Positions 40,784 to 48,264 of a stretch of DNA of 58,266 nucleotides are shown here, piece after piece. The DNA lies in IMG/VR virus record IMGVR_UViG_3300043570_003543, positions 1 through 58,266 of that record; one strand, given 5' to 3'. The first letter of the stretch is position 1, and each line of letters begins with the position of its first letter. Both the position numbers and the translations under genes were made by a program. The notes below the pieces were generated by a model, which was given only the letters and a program-made list of their open reading frames with translations, was not told the DNA's origin and searched no databases. Origin of the DNA: a virus.

Positions 40784-41002
40784 TTACTCCTGTGGCTTGC
40801 GCCAGTCAGTGAGTTCGCCTTGGAAGTCAAGAATCGCTTCCATCGTTCCGCACTCTGAACAGATTTCGGTCTTGTTGTCAAGACGCGAGATAGCACCTGG
40901 GTATGCGCCTGGTGTGTCGTTGTTGGGAATGAATCCTTCACAGCGCGGGCACAGTACGAACTTGCTGTGCGTCTGTGTGTATGTGTTGTTCTGTATGTTC
41001 AT
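40784..41002 (-). CDS. Zinc-ribbon protein, 72 aa
   Basis: FVLCPRCEGFIPN and KTEICSECGTMEAILDF give two Cys pairs, a classic zinc ribbon. A GAGTAGATAA box ends 4 bases before the ATG and no Shine-Dalgarno is visible, so the box may be part of the start region. Possibly a transcription-factor-like adaptor. Confidence 0.7.
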   Translation of the reverse strand: MNIQNNTYTQTHSKFVLCPRCEGFIPNNDTPGAYPGAISRLDNKTEICSECGTMEAILDFQGELTDWRKPQE

Positions 41003-41017
41003 GGGTTATCTACTCTC

Positions 41018-41344
41018 TTAGTCCCAGGAGATGAAAGCGTTGCTGTCAGGGTGTGTGTAAAAATGTTCGCGGCTTTCTGTTTCCAGTTTCGCTAGCGCAA
41101 TGTCGTGTGGAGCAGAACGGAACGCCCAGTAGCAAGCGTTCGCTTTCATCGCGATGTCCTGGCACTTGTTGGAAATGTCGCGAACTGCGTTCTCGAAGTC
41201 GAGATAATTGTCAGCGTTTTCCTCAAGAGTGAAGCAGCAATCGCATGGCGTTGGCGTACTGAGAGCCGCTGCCATTTTCTTCACCTGGTCTGTCATTGCT
41301 TCTAGTTGCTCTTTGAGCATCTCTAGTTTGTCGGTCGTTTCCAT
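41018..41344 (-). CDS. Hypothetical coiled-coil protein, 108 aa
   Basis: GAAAGGGGTTCGTA precedes the ATG. The N-terminus is a coiled coil (DKLEMLKEQLEAMTDQVKKM), followed by CDCCFTLEEN and a helical acidic part. Own cassette promoter upstream. Unrecognised. Confidence 0.68.
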   Translation of the reverse strand: METTDKLEMLKEQLEAMTDQVKKMAAALSTPTPCDCCFTLEENADNYLDFENAVRDISNKCQDIAMKANACYWAFRSAPHDIALAKLETESREHFYTHPDSNAFISWD

Positions 41345-41373
41345 TACGAACCCCTTTCAGTTGGTCTGCCTTC

Positions 41374-41402
41374 ATCGTACCATCCAGGGGACAGACTTTC
41401 CA
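41374..41402 (-). promoter_or_regulatory. Cassette promoter of the 41344 gene
   Basis: Minus: TGGAAA (41397-41402), spacer GTCTGTCCCCTGGATGG, TACGAT (41374-41379). Here GAGAGATAA (41405-41413) takes the place normally held by GAGTAGATAA, showing the two boxes are related. Confidence 0.85.
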
Positions 41403-41404
41403 AC

Positions 41405-41515
41405 TTATCTCTCATCATCCCCGCGCGTAGTTGCTGGTTTAAGTGATAGCCCCGGCTTCGCTGACTAACGCCCTCACTGCGTGAGGTTGTTCACGCAATG
41501 AGGGTGAGAGTCGGG
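41405..41515 (-). repeat. Hairpin/GAGAGATAA cassette element 5
   Basis: Minus: a stem formed by 41471-41504 (CCCTCA..TGAGGG, one mismatch), GTTAGTCAGCG, AGCCGGGGCT, then GGGGATGATGAGAGATAA. Very similar to element 1. Confidence 0.8.
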
Positions 41516-41527
41516 GGTGAAAGTTAT

Positions 41528-41680
41528 CTACTCTGAAACAGTTTCACAATCATGGCCATAAAACCATTCGTTCGCTTCGTCCTCGTTCAGTAGGTCAAAT
41601 AATCGCAAACATTCTAGGCAAATAACATTCTCGTGACTTGTCAGCATTTCTTTGATAAGACTCGTAGTTGTTTCTTTCAC
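41528..41680 (-). CDS. Small protein, 50 aa
   Basis: GTG 41680 overlaps the preceding TGA (GTGA). It reads KETTTSLIKEMLTSHENVICLECLRLFDLL and ends FYGHDCETVSE in pieces consistent with one zinc site (C-x2-C...H-x-C). The TAG stop is inside a GAGTAGATAA box. Confidence 0.55.
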   Translation of the reverse strand: MKETTTSLIKEMLTSHENVICLECLRLFDLLNEDEANEWFYGHDCETVSE

Positions 41681-41916
41681 TTGATGCCCGCCAATTTCTT
41701 GAGTTCTTTCTTTATGTCTCGTGCTACTGGGCCACGCCATGTCGTAGCGTTGCTCAAAAAATACACCACGATATATTTCGCATTGTCCATGCCGTAAGTA
41801 TCGTCAATACTTCCTAACGTGCTCATGGCGTCTAGGTACGGAACGGCCCCAAAATACGGATTAGTCCAATCGGCCCGAATATCCTTTGCAATGTCTGATA
41901 GTAATCTAGTTTCCAT
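41677..41916 (-). CDS. Hypothetical protein, 79 aa
   Basis: ATG 41916 (METRLLSDIAKDIRADW) overlaps the upstream gene by 11 bases. Contains NAKYIVVYFLSNATTWRGP and a basic end IKKELKKLAGIK. Unrecognised; middle gene of a three-gene operon. Confidence 0.6.
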   Translation of the reverse strand: METRLLSDIAKDIRADWTNPYFGAVPYLDAMSTLGSIDDTYGMDNAKYIVVYFLSNATTWRGPVARDIKKELKKLAGIK

Positions 41917-42154
41917 TGCAAACCCATTCTTCCGCGAGCAAAGTCTCCATGTCGTCCATAATCGCTCCCCATACTTCGGGCATCGTGTAGTCCTCACCAT
42001 CAGTATCACCACCTTTACCAGTGTTGCCACTCTCGGTGATTAGACCCTCTGGTAAATCCACTGAATACCAAACGCCATTAAATCTACGAACCGTTATGGT
42101 TAGCCTATTGGCCCTAGCAAAAGCTTCACACTTTGCCTTGGTTGATGTCCTCAT
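41906..42154 (-). CDS. Hypothetical protein, 82 aa
   Basis: ATG 42154 behind GAAAGGGGACATA, 28 bases from the -10 box. MRTSTKAKCEAFARANRLTI then beta VRRFNGVWYSVDLPEG and an acidic helix PEVWGAIMDDMETLLAEE. Conserved-looking phage protein of unknown role. Confidence 0.68.
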   Translation of the reverse strand: MRTSTKAKCEAFARANRLTITVRRFNGVWYSVDLPEGLITESGNTGKGGDTDGEDYTMPEVWGAIMDDMETLLAEEWVCNGN

Positions 42155-42181
42155 TATGTCCCCTTTCACTGGTACGACACA

Positions 42182-42210
42182 AATGTACCACGCACAGTAC
42201 AGACTTTCCA
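42182..42210 (-). promoter_or_regulatory. Cassette promoter of the 42154 operon
   Basis: Minus: TGGAAA (42205-42210), spacer GTCTGTACTGTGCGTGG, TACATT (42182-42187), GAGTAGATAA box 42215-42224. Confidence 0.88.
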
Positions 42211-42229
42211 AAAGTTATCTACTCTCAAG

Positions 42230-42300
42230 TTATCTCTCACTCCCCCGTGCAATGTCCGCTACTTGGCCTGGAAGTGTTGGGAGCCCCGATAAAAAGGCGA
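42230..42300 (-). repeat. Hairpin/GAGAGATAA cassette element 6
   Basis: Minus: CGGGGCT, then GGGGGAGTGAGAGATAA (box 42230-42238), followed after 5 bases by GAGTAGATAA and the promoter. The second stem is not obvious in this copy. Confidence 0.75.
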
Positions 42301-42310
42301 ATTTACTTAT

Positions 42311-42517
42311 CTACTCTATTAATCCTTGTAGGCGCGCGAGATGTAGCGCGTTGAGGGAACAGAACGCACCGGTAGCAATAACAATTGTTGCCAGGAAATC
42401 TGAATTAGTAATCAACCCCATGTATCCGGCAAACAAGCTCATCAATAAATGAAACATTGCGCTCTGTCTAAGTAGCGCTGCGAGAGTATCTAATCCTTCG
42501 AGTAATGATTGCGCCAT
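42311..42517 (-). CDS. Small membrane protein, 68 aa
   Basis: ATG 42517 inside the previous gene. Two hydrophobic helices (AMFHLLMSLFAGYMGL and LATIVIATGAFCSLNAL). Possibly holin-like; no other evidence. A GAGTAGATAA box abuts the stop. Confidence 0.5.
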   Translation of the reverse strand: MAQSLLEGLDTLAALLRQSAMFHLLMSLFAGYMGLITNSDFLATIVIATGAFCSLNALHLARLQGLIE

Positions 42518-42783
42518 TGGCTCGGCGAGTGCGCGTCCTCTACCAATTGCCTGTGCTCTTCGCTCTCGTACATGCGAATTACGTGTATGCATGGGTCTCC
42601 CTCTTCGAATTCTTCTTCTTCTTCTTCGGACATTGGTAACCCATCATGGGTGTAACAAACCGGTGGGCCGCACCATCCGGAATCCAGGCCAATTTTCATC
42701 CATTCATCAAAAGTCATTTTTTCTCCTTCTCTTAACCTGGCCATCATAGCGGCAGGGTCGAATCCCCACGCATCTTTCCCCAC
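42490..42783 (-). CDS. Hypothetical acidic protein, 97 aa
   Basis: MGKDAWGFDPAAMMARLREG, MTFDEWMKIGLDSGWCGPP, then SEEEEEEFEEGDPCIHVIRM. The 'GWCGPPVC' piece is seen in small actinophage proteins. Overlaps the membrane gene by 28 bases and follows the basic protein by 2 bases. Confidence 0.65.
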   Translation of the reverse strand: MGKDAWGFDPAAMMARLREGEKMTFDEWMKIGLDSGWCGPPVCYTHDGLPMSEEEEEEFEEGDPCIHVIRMYESEEHRQLVEDAHSPSQWRNHYSKD

Positions 42784-42785
42784 GT

Positions 42786-43067
42786 CTACTTCTTTTCAGA
42801 CTTGTAGGAGATTTTGGTGCCTGGGTTAATAGACGTGCTGCTCACTTTTGTAACAGGAGTAACTCTCACTGTTGTAATAGACGCCGTACTAGACGTACTT
42901 GTAGACGCAATCTTTACTGGCTTTACTGTCTTACGTGGAAGAGCAATTCTCTTCTTGACTGCGGCCTTTATCTTGGCCGGTTTCTTTTCGACTGACTTCT
43001 TCTTCGGTGTTCCCACAGTTTTCTCCTTGACGTTACGCGACAGCTTCGCGCTGGCTGTGAGAATCAT
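42786..43067 (-). CDS. Lys/Ser/Thr-rich basic protein, 93 aa
   Basis: Lys-rich first half (GTPKKKSVEKKPAKIKAAVK), Ser/Thr-rich second half (ASTSTSSTASITT). Likely disordered and DNA- or RNA-binding. Low complexity limits confidence. First gene of a leftward trio. Confidence 0.5.
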   Translation of the reverse strand: MILTASAKLSRNVKEKTVGTPKKKSVEKKPAKIKAAVKKRIALPRKTVKPVKIASTSTSSTASITTVRVTPVTKVSSTSINPGTKISYKSEKK

Positions 43068-43092
43068 ACCCTTTTTTTCGCATCGCGCGCAC

Positions 43093-43149
43093 CAGCGGGG
43101 CTTTCGACCGAAGGGAGAAAGTCACGGAGGGGGAGACGAGAGATATGTC
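43093..43149 (+). repeat. Hairpin/GAGAGATAT cassette element 7
   Basis: GCGGGGCT, stem CTTTC..GAAAG (43101-43121), then GGAGGGGGAGACGAGAGATAT, with the last base of the box changed. Upstream of the 43261 promoter. Confidence 0.75.
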
Positions 43150-43203
43150 CGATTGAAATTATTCACAGGCAACGTTGAGCGCAAGCAACAGAGTAGATAA
43201 CTT

Positions 43204-43232
43204 TTGGAAGTCTGTACCTCGTGTGGTATGTT
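43204..43232 (+). promoter_or_regulatory. Cassette promoter of the 43261 gene
   Basis: TTGGAA (43204-43209), spacer GTCTGTACCTCGTGTGG, TATGTT (43227-43232); GAGTAGATAA box at 43191-43200. Best match to the consensus. Confidence 0.9.
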
Positions 43233-43260
43233 TATGGCAGCCAAGTGAAAGGGGCAGCCA

Positions 43261-43605
43261 ATGAAAAATAAAAGTTACACAAGTTTTGATGAGTGGTATG
43301 AAGCGTTAGATTGGGCGAATAAAGGCAATCGTGAATTGAGTTTTATCGGAACGTCGCTGGGCACCGATGTGGTGGACACATGGGAAAACGAAAAATCTCG
43401 TTTAGAAATCCACGCAGATTATTGCGAGTACATGGCCTATGGCATTGGGACGGATACACACTGTGTCATTAAGTGCTACAAGATTGTTATCTGGAAAGAC
43501 AAATCCATTATTCATGACCCCGTACTTGACGATGCTGACAGTCATAACGATGCTCTTAAAATGTTTACGGACTACAAAAAAATGATTTTGGACGGAAGGT
43601 ACTGA
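43261..43605 (+). CDS. Hypothetical protein, 114 aa
   Basis: GTGAAAGGGGCAGCCA before ATG. YTSFDEWYEALDWANKGN, then beta strands (THCVIKCYKIVIWKDKSII) and helix DALKMFTDYKKMIL. Unrecognised. Its stop is followed within 2 bases by a GAGTAGATAA box. Confidence 0.68.
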   Translation: MKNKSYTSFDEWYEALDWANKGNRELSFIGTSLGTDVVDTWENEKSRLEIHADYCEYMAYGIGTDTHCVIKCYKIVIWKDKSIIHDPVLDDADSHNDALKMFTDYKKMILDGRY

Positions 43606-43635
43606 GAGTAGATAACTCCCCGGCATCGTCTCCCG

Positions 43636-43752
43636 TCCATGCGAGAAAAGTCTCGTATGGATAGGGAATCCGATAGCCCCGCAACAGTCGGGGCGGAGCG
43701 GGGCTCCGTTTTCTGCGCTGGACTTGCCGCGGACGGGGGTTTGAGAGATAAC
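43636..43752 (+). repeat. Hairpin/GAGAGATAA cassette element 8
   Basis: Stem TCCATGCGAGA..TCTCGTATGGA (43636-43661), then AGCCCCG, two GGGGC runs, and GGGGGTTTGAGAGATAA. With the promoter it fills the 338 bases between the 43261 and 43944 genes. Confidence 0.75.
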
Positions 43753-43880
43753 CAGGGAGCTGGGCGCGGAGCTGGCAAAAAGCCAGGCAACAAGAGTAGA
43801 TAACGCGTGTTTGTGTTTGTAACGAAACTGACGGGTTGCTAAACGCCACTCGTTACAGGCAAAGGGTTTTAGAAGGAAAT

Positions 43881-43909
43881 AAGAAAGTCTGTACCACGCT
43901 TTGTACAAT
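43881..43909 (+). promoter_or_regulatory. Cassette promoter of the 43944 gene
   Basis: AAGAAA (43881-43886), spacer GTCTGTACCACGCTTTG, TACAAT (43904-43909). The repeat box at 43794 is farther upstream (about 80 bases) than in other cassettes. Confidence 0.75.
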
Positions 43910-43943
43910 TAAAATTAAAAAGCCAAAACAACAAGGAGCACAC

Positions 43944-44537
43944 ATGAACACCCACCCAAATCACACAGCAGTCGTAGAGGCCATCAAGGCGCTACCTGCT
44001 TACACAGACCCACAGACATTCTTTGAGTCCGAGCTGGCCGAGTGCTTCTCAGACGAGGAGCTCGTAGCAGCTTTCGGTTGGGACGGAGAGAAGGCGCTCA
44101 CACCAAAGCAAGCGGTCAAGGCAGTCAAAGCGCGTAACGAGGTTCGTAACGATGTCTACGGCTGGATAATTGAGGAAGGTGACCGCGAGCGCAATGCAGC
44201 CCTGGAAGCGAACGCCCGTGACCGCGAAGAAGCGAATCGCTGTGGTTGGCTCGTGGAAAAGAATTGGGAAGCAGCATTCCCGTTCACTCCGATTCCCGAG
44301 CTCTCGGATGAAGAGAACGCCCAATACGAGTTCGACTACTGGGAAGGCCTTGGCGAACGAGCTGCAGAGTCAGGCAACCGCTACGCAATCGTTGATTGCG
44401 GTGCGAAGGTCTCAGACGTCATCCGCAACGGCGTACGGGTTGGTTGGCAGTGCGAAGGTGGCCACCGCTCCATCAGCCTGGAGCACATGACGCAAGAAGA
44501 ACAGGACGAGCAGTACCGCCTGGATTACGCCGAGTAG
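43944..44537 (+). CDS. Hypothetical acidic protein, 197 aa
   Basis: ATG 43944 behind AAGGAGCACAC. Helical and acidic (HTAVVEAIKALPAYTDPQT, FSDEELVAAFGWDGEKALT), with ENAQYEFDYWEGLGERAAES near the end and a VDCGAKVSDVIRNG strand. Stop TAG lies in a GAGTAGATAA box. Unrecognised. Confidence 0.68.
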   Translation: MNTHPNHTAVVEAIKALPAYTDPQTFFESELAECFSDEELVAAFGWDGEKALTPKQAVKAVKARNEVRNDVYGWIIEEGDRERNAALEANARDREEANRCGWLVEKNWEAAFPFTPIPELSDEENAQYEFDYWEGLGERAAESGNRYAIVDCGAKVSDVIRNGVRVGWQCEGGHRSISLEHMTQEEQDEQYRLDYAE

Positions 44538-44560
44538 ATAATCCACGACCCGCTCCCGTT

Positions 44561-44695
44561 CATGCGAGAACAACCTCGCGAAGCGGGGGCGTTAGTCGGT
44601 GACAGCCGGGGCTTTCACCCCAAAGGGGTGGCAAGCAGGAGGCAGAGCCCCGTTGGGAATGGGAGTGCTGGCGAAATGGGGGAGAGGAGAGATAA
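44561..44695 (+). repeat. Hairpin/GAGAGATAA cassette element 9
   Basis: GGCGTTAGTCGGTG, AGCCGGGGCT, stem CACCCC-AAA-GGGGTG (44616-44630), then GGGGGAGAGGAGAGATAA (box 44687-44695). Confidence 0.8.
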
Positions 44696-44779
44696 GTGTG
44701 ATTGCGAGGGGGTTCAGACGGGGGCAATGGGGCTGACTTTGAGAGTAGATAACTCGCAAGCAAACAGAGTAGATAACTA

Positions 44780-44808
44780 TGGGAAGCCTGTTCCAGCGGT
44801 GGTACAGT
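44780..44808 (+). promoter_or_regulatory. Cassette promoter of the 44837 gene
   Basis: TGGGAA (44780-44785), spacer GCCTGTTCCAGCGGTGG, TACAGT (44803-44808); repeat boxes at 44743 and 44767. Confidence 0.82.
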
Positions 44809-44836
44809 TAGGGCGTTCCAACTGAAAGGGGAAATC

Positions 44837-45316
44837 ATGACCACACAAGCCGACTTTGACAAGGCGTATGACTACTTGCGAGATAACCATACTCGCAATG
44901 ACTTTTACAAAAGCCTGTTCATGCAATTTGAGAGCAAGGGCGTTCTGTCCGAGAAGCAAATACTCGCTGTTCTGCGAGGTATTGAGCGTGACCGCAATAG
45001 CGCAAAAGCGAGCCTTGACCCTGTTACCGAAATCGGTATGTACCGTGACGGCGAAACCGTTTACCGTGTCAAGCACAATAAGCAAAAAACAGCAATGTAC
45101 GCAATGCGTTTCGTTCCCGAGGGTGCAACGAAATCAGACCGTTTCGTATTTGAGGGCGGTGCGTTCTATCGCCTTACTGCGAGTATGCGTATGACCGTTC
45201 CCGAGTGCGCTGAACTTGGGCAACATTTCTCAATGTGCGTTATCTGTGGGGCAGACCTGACTGACCCTAAGAGCGTTGCTAGAGGCATGGGTAGCACCTG
45301 TGCAGGAAAGGTGTGA
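44837..45316 (+). CDS. DUF6011-like protein
   Basis: 159 residues, GAAAGGGGAAATC before ATG. The C-terminus has CVICGADLTDPKSVARGMGS followed by TCAGK, the mark of DUF6011 domains in actinophage and actinobacterial proteins (a small zinc-binding tail). The N-terminus is helical and charged (MTTQADFDKAYDYLRDNH). Role unknown. It leads a three-gene operon. Confidence 0.82.
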   Translation: MTTQADFDKAYDYLRDNHTRNDFYKSLFMQFESKGVLSEKQILAVLRGIERDRNSAKASLDPVTEIGMYRDGETVYRVKHNKQKTAMYAMRFVPEGATKSDRFVFEGGAFYRLTASMRMTVPECAELGQHFSMCVICGADLTDPKSVARGMGSTCAGKV

Positions 45317-45321
45317 GCGTC

Positions 45322-45495
45322 ATGAATGATGTATGTGCAAAGTGTGAGTGCGAACTCGCCTACTACGAGGCAAATGTAAGTTCACGCCTTGACGGTGCGT
45401 ACTGCGCCGAGTGTTACGACCTAGCCATTGAGGGCTTGTGTGAGAGCGAGGAGAGCGTTCGCTACGAGCGTTCTGCCTACGGATACGGAGATTAA
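45322..45495 (+). CDS. Zinc-ribbon mini-protein, 57 aa
   Basis: ATG 45322 is about 11 bases behind AGGAAAGG; GTG 45313 is also in frame but too close to it. CAKCECELAYYEANVSS and YCAECYDLAIEGLCE supply two Cys pairs. Probably a metal-binding adaptor. Confidence 0.6.
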   Translation: MNDVCAKCECELAYYEANVSSRLDGAYCAECYDLAIEGLCESEESVRYERSAYGYGD

Positions 45496-45498
45496 GCC

Positions 45499-45807
45499 AT
45501 GAATGAATTAGACGACACAGATACGCCCGTGCTGACGCATGAGGACTGCCTTGATTACGACAATCCTGACTCGCCTTGTGACGGTTCTGTGAACTACGAA
45601 ATCACTATTCCTGTGCGCTACTACCGTTCGGGTGCGTTCGTTACCTTCCCACGCTGTGAGAAGCATTATGAGGCGTACTACGAGGCGTGTGAAGCCCGTG
45701 AGAACCGTGAGCGTGAATATCAAGCCAGCCTGTATTGCAAGCACGGCACCTATGTGGGTGACGCTTGGGGTGCTGACTACCTGTGTGGCAGGTGCGAAAG
45801 CGAATAG
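45499..45807 (+). CDS. Cys-rich protein, 102 aa
   Basis: It contains HEDCLDYDNPDSPCDGSVNY, TFPRCEKHYEAYYEACE and a C-terminal YCKHGTYVG..CGRCESE, so up to two metal sites. The 'CDG..EY..........CEKH' pattern is widespread in actinophages. Three bases after the preceding gene. Confidence 0.7.
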   Translation: MNELDDTDTPVLTHEDCLDYDNPDSPCDGSVNYEITIPVRYYRSGAFVTFPRCEKHYEAYYEACEARENREREYQASLYCKHGTYVGDAWGADYLCGRCESE

Positions 45808-45814
45808 CCCGAAG

Positions 45815-45849
45815 TTATCTACTCTCATTAGCGTGATGGGAGTAGATAA
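45815..45849. promoter_or_regulatory. Inverted pair of repeat boxes between convergent genes
   Basis: TTATCTACTC (45815-45824) and GAGTAGATAA (45840-45849) face each other across 15 bases at the junction of two gene ends. One of five such inverted pairs. Confidence 0.7.
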
Positions 45850-45855
45850 CGCTGT

Positions 45856-46158
45856 CTAGTGTCCTCTACGGAAGTGCCAGCCCTCGGGGTATTCCTCGGG
45901 GGTGTACTCGCCCTCGGGGAGAATGAGGTAGAGCGTGAACTCGTGCCACGCTTCCTCTGCGACCCAGCAACCGTTCCAGTCCTCGCAATACGGCAGGAAG
46001 CGTTCTGTGAACTCGTGCCACTCACGAGAGCGATAGCGAACACGGGTAGCGCAACGGCAATACGAGTCCACCTCGTAATCAAAGAAGTCACGCCTGTTCC
46101 ATTCGTGGCGTGGTTTGAGCGTGTACGGGAGTGGGGTTCGTGAATAGTAAGTAGTCAT
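45856..46158 (-). CDS. Hypothetical protein, 100 aa
   Basis: ATG 46158 (MTTYYSRTPLPYTLKPRHEW). Rich in aromatic residues and Arg, with CRCATRVRYRSREWHEF and EEYPEGWHFRRGH. No Shine-Dalgarno. The frame stays open upstream to a repeat box at 46208. Unrecognised. Confidence 0.6.
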   Translation of the reverse strand: MTTYYSRTPLPYTLKPRHEWNRRDFFDYEVDSYCRCATRVRYRSREWHEFTERFLPYCEDWNGCWVAEEAWHEFTLYLILPEGEYTPEEYPEGWHFRRGH

Positions 46159-46242
46159 ACTTATTACAAGGGGCGTTGCGTGTCGGAATGTCAAACGCCC
46201 AGCAAAGTTATCTACTCTCATTGACCCAGCAAGGAGATGGAG

Positions 46243-46364
46243 TTATCTCTCATCACCCCCATGCGCCTTCGGCTCGCCTTTTGGGGAACAGCCCCGCCAT
46301 TGTCGGCGAACAGCCGGGGCTATCTCCATAAACTAAAAAGAATAAACGGGGGGGTGAGGGATAA
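46243..46364 (+). repeat. Hairpin/GAGAGATAA cassette element 10
   Basis: Starts with an inverted TTATCTCTC (46243-46251), then AGCCCCGCCATTGTCGGCGA, AGCCGGGGCT, and ends GGGGGGGTGAGGGATAA (46356-46364), one base changed. Confidence 0.75.
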
Positions 46365-46367
46365 GTT

Positions 46368-46396
46368 TGGGAAGTTTGTACCTACGCTGGTACAGT
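46368..46396 (+). promoter_or_regulatory. Cassette promoter of the 46439 gene
   Basis: TGGGAA (46368-46373), spacer GTTTGTACCTACGCTGG, TACAGT (46391-46396). The dyad GTACC-N6-GGTAC is perfect. Confidence 0.85.
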
Positions 46397-46438
46397 TCAC
46401 AGGTCAGCAACTACCAACCCTGCTGGCAGGAGAGAAAA

Positions 46439-46885
46439 ATGTCCACAAAAAATATCAGCGTGAAGGTGAAAGTAAGTGTTCTTATTGACGCCTTACAAAA
46501 AGCGTTAGCAGAGCGTGAAGTACGCTTCTCAAAAAACGAAAAAACAGAAGCCGATTACAAAAAGGCGCAAGAAAAATGGGAAGCCGATTTTGTGAAAGCA
46601 GTTGTAGCACTCGTAAAGAACGGCAAAGCGAAAGCCAAAAAAGCAAGCGAGACACACTTCTACCGTCACGGTTCTGACGCGAGTACCACTACAACATCAG
46701 TAGAACTCGTACTAGAAGTCCCTAATTCTGTTATCTCCGCGAAGCCTGAAAGCCCTGATACCTACCGCGAGTGGGAATACCGCGCAGACAAAGACGCCTT
46801 GGAAAGTGCCATTCGCGTATTACAAATGTGTGACAACGAAGTAGTGTCCACAAGTACCTACCACAGCGTGGTGAAGTACCTCTAA
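46439..46885 (+). CDS. Hypothetical protein, 148 aa
   Basis: ATG 46439 behind GGCAGGAGAGAAAA. Lys-rich helical first half (VLIDALQKALAEREVRFSK, KAVVALVKNGKAKAKKA), beta strand TTTSVELVLEVPNS, then EYRADKDALESAIRVLQMC. Followed by a proper terminator. Confidence 0.68.
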   Translation: MSTKNISVKVKVSVLIDALQKALAEREVRFSKNEKTEADYKKAQEKWEADFVKAVVALVKNGKAKAKKASETHFYRHGSDASTTTTSVELVLEVPNSVISAKPESPDTYREWEYRADKDALESAIRVLQMCDNEVVSTSTYHSVVKYL

Positions 46886-46920
46886 CCCCCTTTCACTCCA
46901 TAAGAGTGCTTCACCCCTAA

Positions 46921-46960
46921 AAACGGGCTGGCTTGCCAAATGGTGAGTTAGCCCGTTTTT
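46921..46960. terminator. Terminator after the 46439 gene
   Basis: AAACGGGCT (46921-46929) pairs with AGCCCGTTT (46950-46958), followed by T residues. It also faces the convergent gene ending at 46966. Confidence 0.85.
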
Positions 46961-46965
46961 TGTAT

Positions 46966-47139
46966 CTACTCTGTAATGGGAGTAGATAAGTCCGAAACGA
47001 GCCCGAACTTAGACCTAGCAAGAATGGCTCGCGTTTCGTCATTGGCTTCACGCACAAGAGTAGTGAGCCTGTTCGCCTCGCGAGTGAGTTGCTCTATTCG
47101 AGCCAATCGCTTCTCGTAATCCCATAAATAAATTGTCAT
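46966..47139 (-). CDS. Small coiled-coil protein, 57 aa
   Basis: MTIYLWDYEKRLARIEQL then TREANRLTTLVREANDETRA, a charged helix likely to form a coiled coil; ends with VSDLSTPITE encoded across the repeat boxes at 46963-46989. The frame agrees with a distinct coding pattern, but it is short and has no clear ribosome site. Confidence 0.5.
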   Translation of the reverse strand: MTIYLWDYEKRLARIEQLTREANRLTTLVREANDETRAILARSKFGLVSDLSTPITE

Positions 47140-47164
47140 TATTCACCACTTATTTTTGTCCCTG

Positions 47165-47222
47165 ATAGCGGGGCTTTTCCCCGAATGGGGCGAAAGTCGT
47201 ACACGGGGGGTTTGAGAGATAA
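47165..47222 (+). repeat. Hairpin/GAGAGATAA cassette element 11
   Basis: GATAGCGGGGCT, stem CTTTTCCCC-GAAT-GGGGCGAAAG (47174-47196), then GGGGGGTTTGAGAGATAA (box 47214-47222). Confidence 0.82.
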
Positions 47223-47273
47223 CCGTACTCCTGTGGGGTTTGTCGGGTGGGAACTATTGAGAGTAGATAACTT

Positions 47274-47302
47274 TGGCAAGTCTGTCCTAGTGGTGGTACG
47301 AT
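47274..47302 (+). promoter_or_regulatory. Cassette promoter of the 47333 gene
   Basis: TGGCAA (47274-47279), spacer GTCTGTCCTAGTGGTGG, TACGAT (47297-47302); GAGTAGATAA box 47261-47270. Confidence 0.87.
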
Positions 47303-47332
47303 ACGGGTGTTCACAAATGAAAGGGGACACAA

Positions 47333-47797
47333 ATGGCAACACGAGCAATCGTGGCACACTCAACATCAGAGAGTGCTGGCACATGGCAAGGCAGGTATTC
47401 ACATTGGGACAATTACCCAGAGCGAATGACTTATGTATTAGGCGAATTAGTAGCAAGAGATGGAGTAGATAAGGTCATCAAGACACTTATCACCGATACG
47501 GCTTCATGGTCACAAGTAGAACCAATGGCAAAAAGTGGCGAGCCTAATCTCTATGAGGACAAAGCACTAATAGAGGGCTACGGATACGCACACACAGACA
47601 TAGAACTAGACGACCCTTACGCATTGTTCACGGATACAGATACAGATTTTGCGTGGTGTGATTATGTGTACATTATTCATCACGACTATTTGGAAGTTCG
47701 CACAATCGTCAGAGATGAAACGACACACCTACTCACGACTGAACCTCTAAGCCGTCACGCTTGGGACACAATCGCAATCAAAGAGGTAACAGCATGA
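47333..47797 (+). CDS. Conserved actinophage hypothetical protein, 154 aa
   Basis: GAAAGGGGACACAA before ATG. It reads MATRAIVAHSTSESAGTWQG then RYSHWDNYPERMTYVLGELV, a 'GRY-x-HWD-x-YP' pattern shared by many actinophage proteins of unknown role. An in-frame repeat box encodes DGVDKV. It overlaps the LysM gene by 4 bases. Confidence 0.8.
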   Translation: MATRAIVAHSTSESAGTWQGRYSHWDNYPERMTYVLGELVARDGVDKVIKTLITDTASWSQVEPMAKSGEPNLYEDKALIEGYGYAHTDIELDDPYALFTDTDTDFAWCDYVYIIHHDYLEVRTIVRDETTHLLTTEPLSRHAWDTIAIKEVTA

Positions 47798-48081
47798 GAG
47801 TAGATAAGTACGCTCTACGCCGTTTCATAATCTCTATCCCGTTAGTCATCACCTTGCTAGGTGCTTGCTGGTGGGGACTGAATGAAGTAATACAACAGCC
47901 TTCATTCTCTTGTGACACGCACATCGTGGATATCAAAAGTGGGGACACTCTGTACAACATTGCTCACCGTCATTGTTCAGGTGACATTCAGGAAGTCATC
48001 AGCAGGCTCGTGTCAATCTACGGCACACAACTAGACACATGGCAGACCGTTCACCTGCCCATCACCTCGCCTCGCCCCTAG
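47794..48081 (+). CDS. Membrane-anchored LysM protein, 95 aa
   Basis: ATG 47794 (ATGA overlap with the preceding gene). One N-terminal helix (FIISIPLVITLLGACWWGL), then a LysM fold (IVDIKSGDTLYNIAHRHC, VSIYGTQLDTWQTVHLP). LysM binds GlcNAc of peptidoglycan; the anchor places it on the outer face of the membrane. A role in lysis or superinfection exclusion is possible. The second to fifth codons are a GAGTAGATAA box. Confidence 0.85.
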   Translation: MRVDKYALRRFIISIPLVITLLGACWWGLNEVIQQPSFSCDTHIVDIKSGDTLYNIAHRHCSGDIQEVISRLVSIYGTQLDTWQTVHLPITSPRP

Positions 48082-48186
48082 CACCACCACGCAGGGCGAG
48101 CCTGTTCGGAGTTATCTACTTTCATACCCCTTTCTATTAGAGAGTAGATAACTCCCCCCTCTCTTTTTTTGTTCGTTCGGGGGAAT

Positions 48187-48264
48187 AGCCCCGCTGCGCT
48201 CGGTTGTCCCCGGGGCTTTTCCCAAAAAGGGAAAAGCGGAGACGACGGGGGTGGTGAGAGATAA
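48187..48264 (+). repeat. Hairpin/GAGAGATAA cassette element 12
   Basis: AGCCCCGCTGCGCTCGG..CGGGGCT, stem CTTTTCCC-AAAAA-GGGAAAAG (48216-48236), then GGGGGTGGTGAGAGATAA (box 48256-48264). An inverted pair of repeat boxes (48112, 48142) lies just upstream. Fills most of the 382-base gap. Confidence 0.85.

Noticed and set aside
42814-43200. A 128-codon plus-strand frame opposite the Lys/Ser-rich gene
   Set aside because: Hydrophobic low-complexity mirror of a Lys/Thr-rich gene and no ribosome site; the minus-strand gene continues the operon direction.
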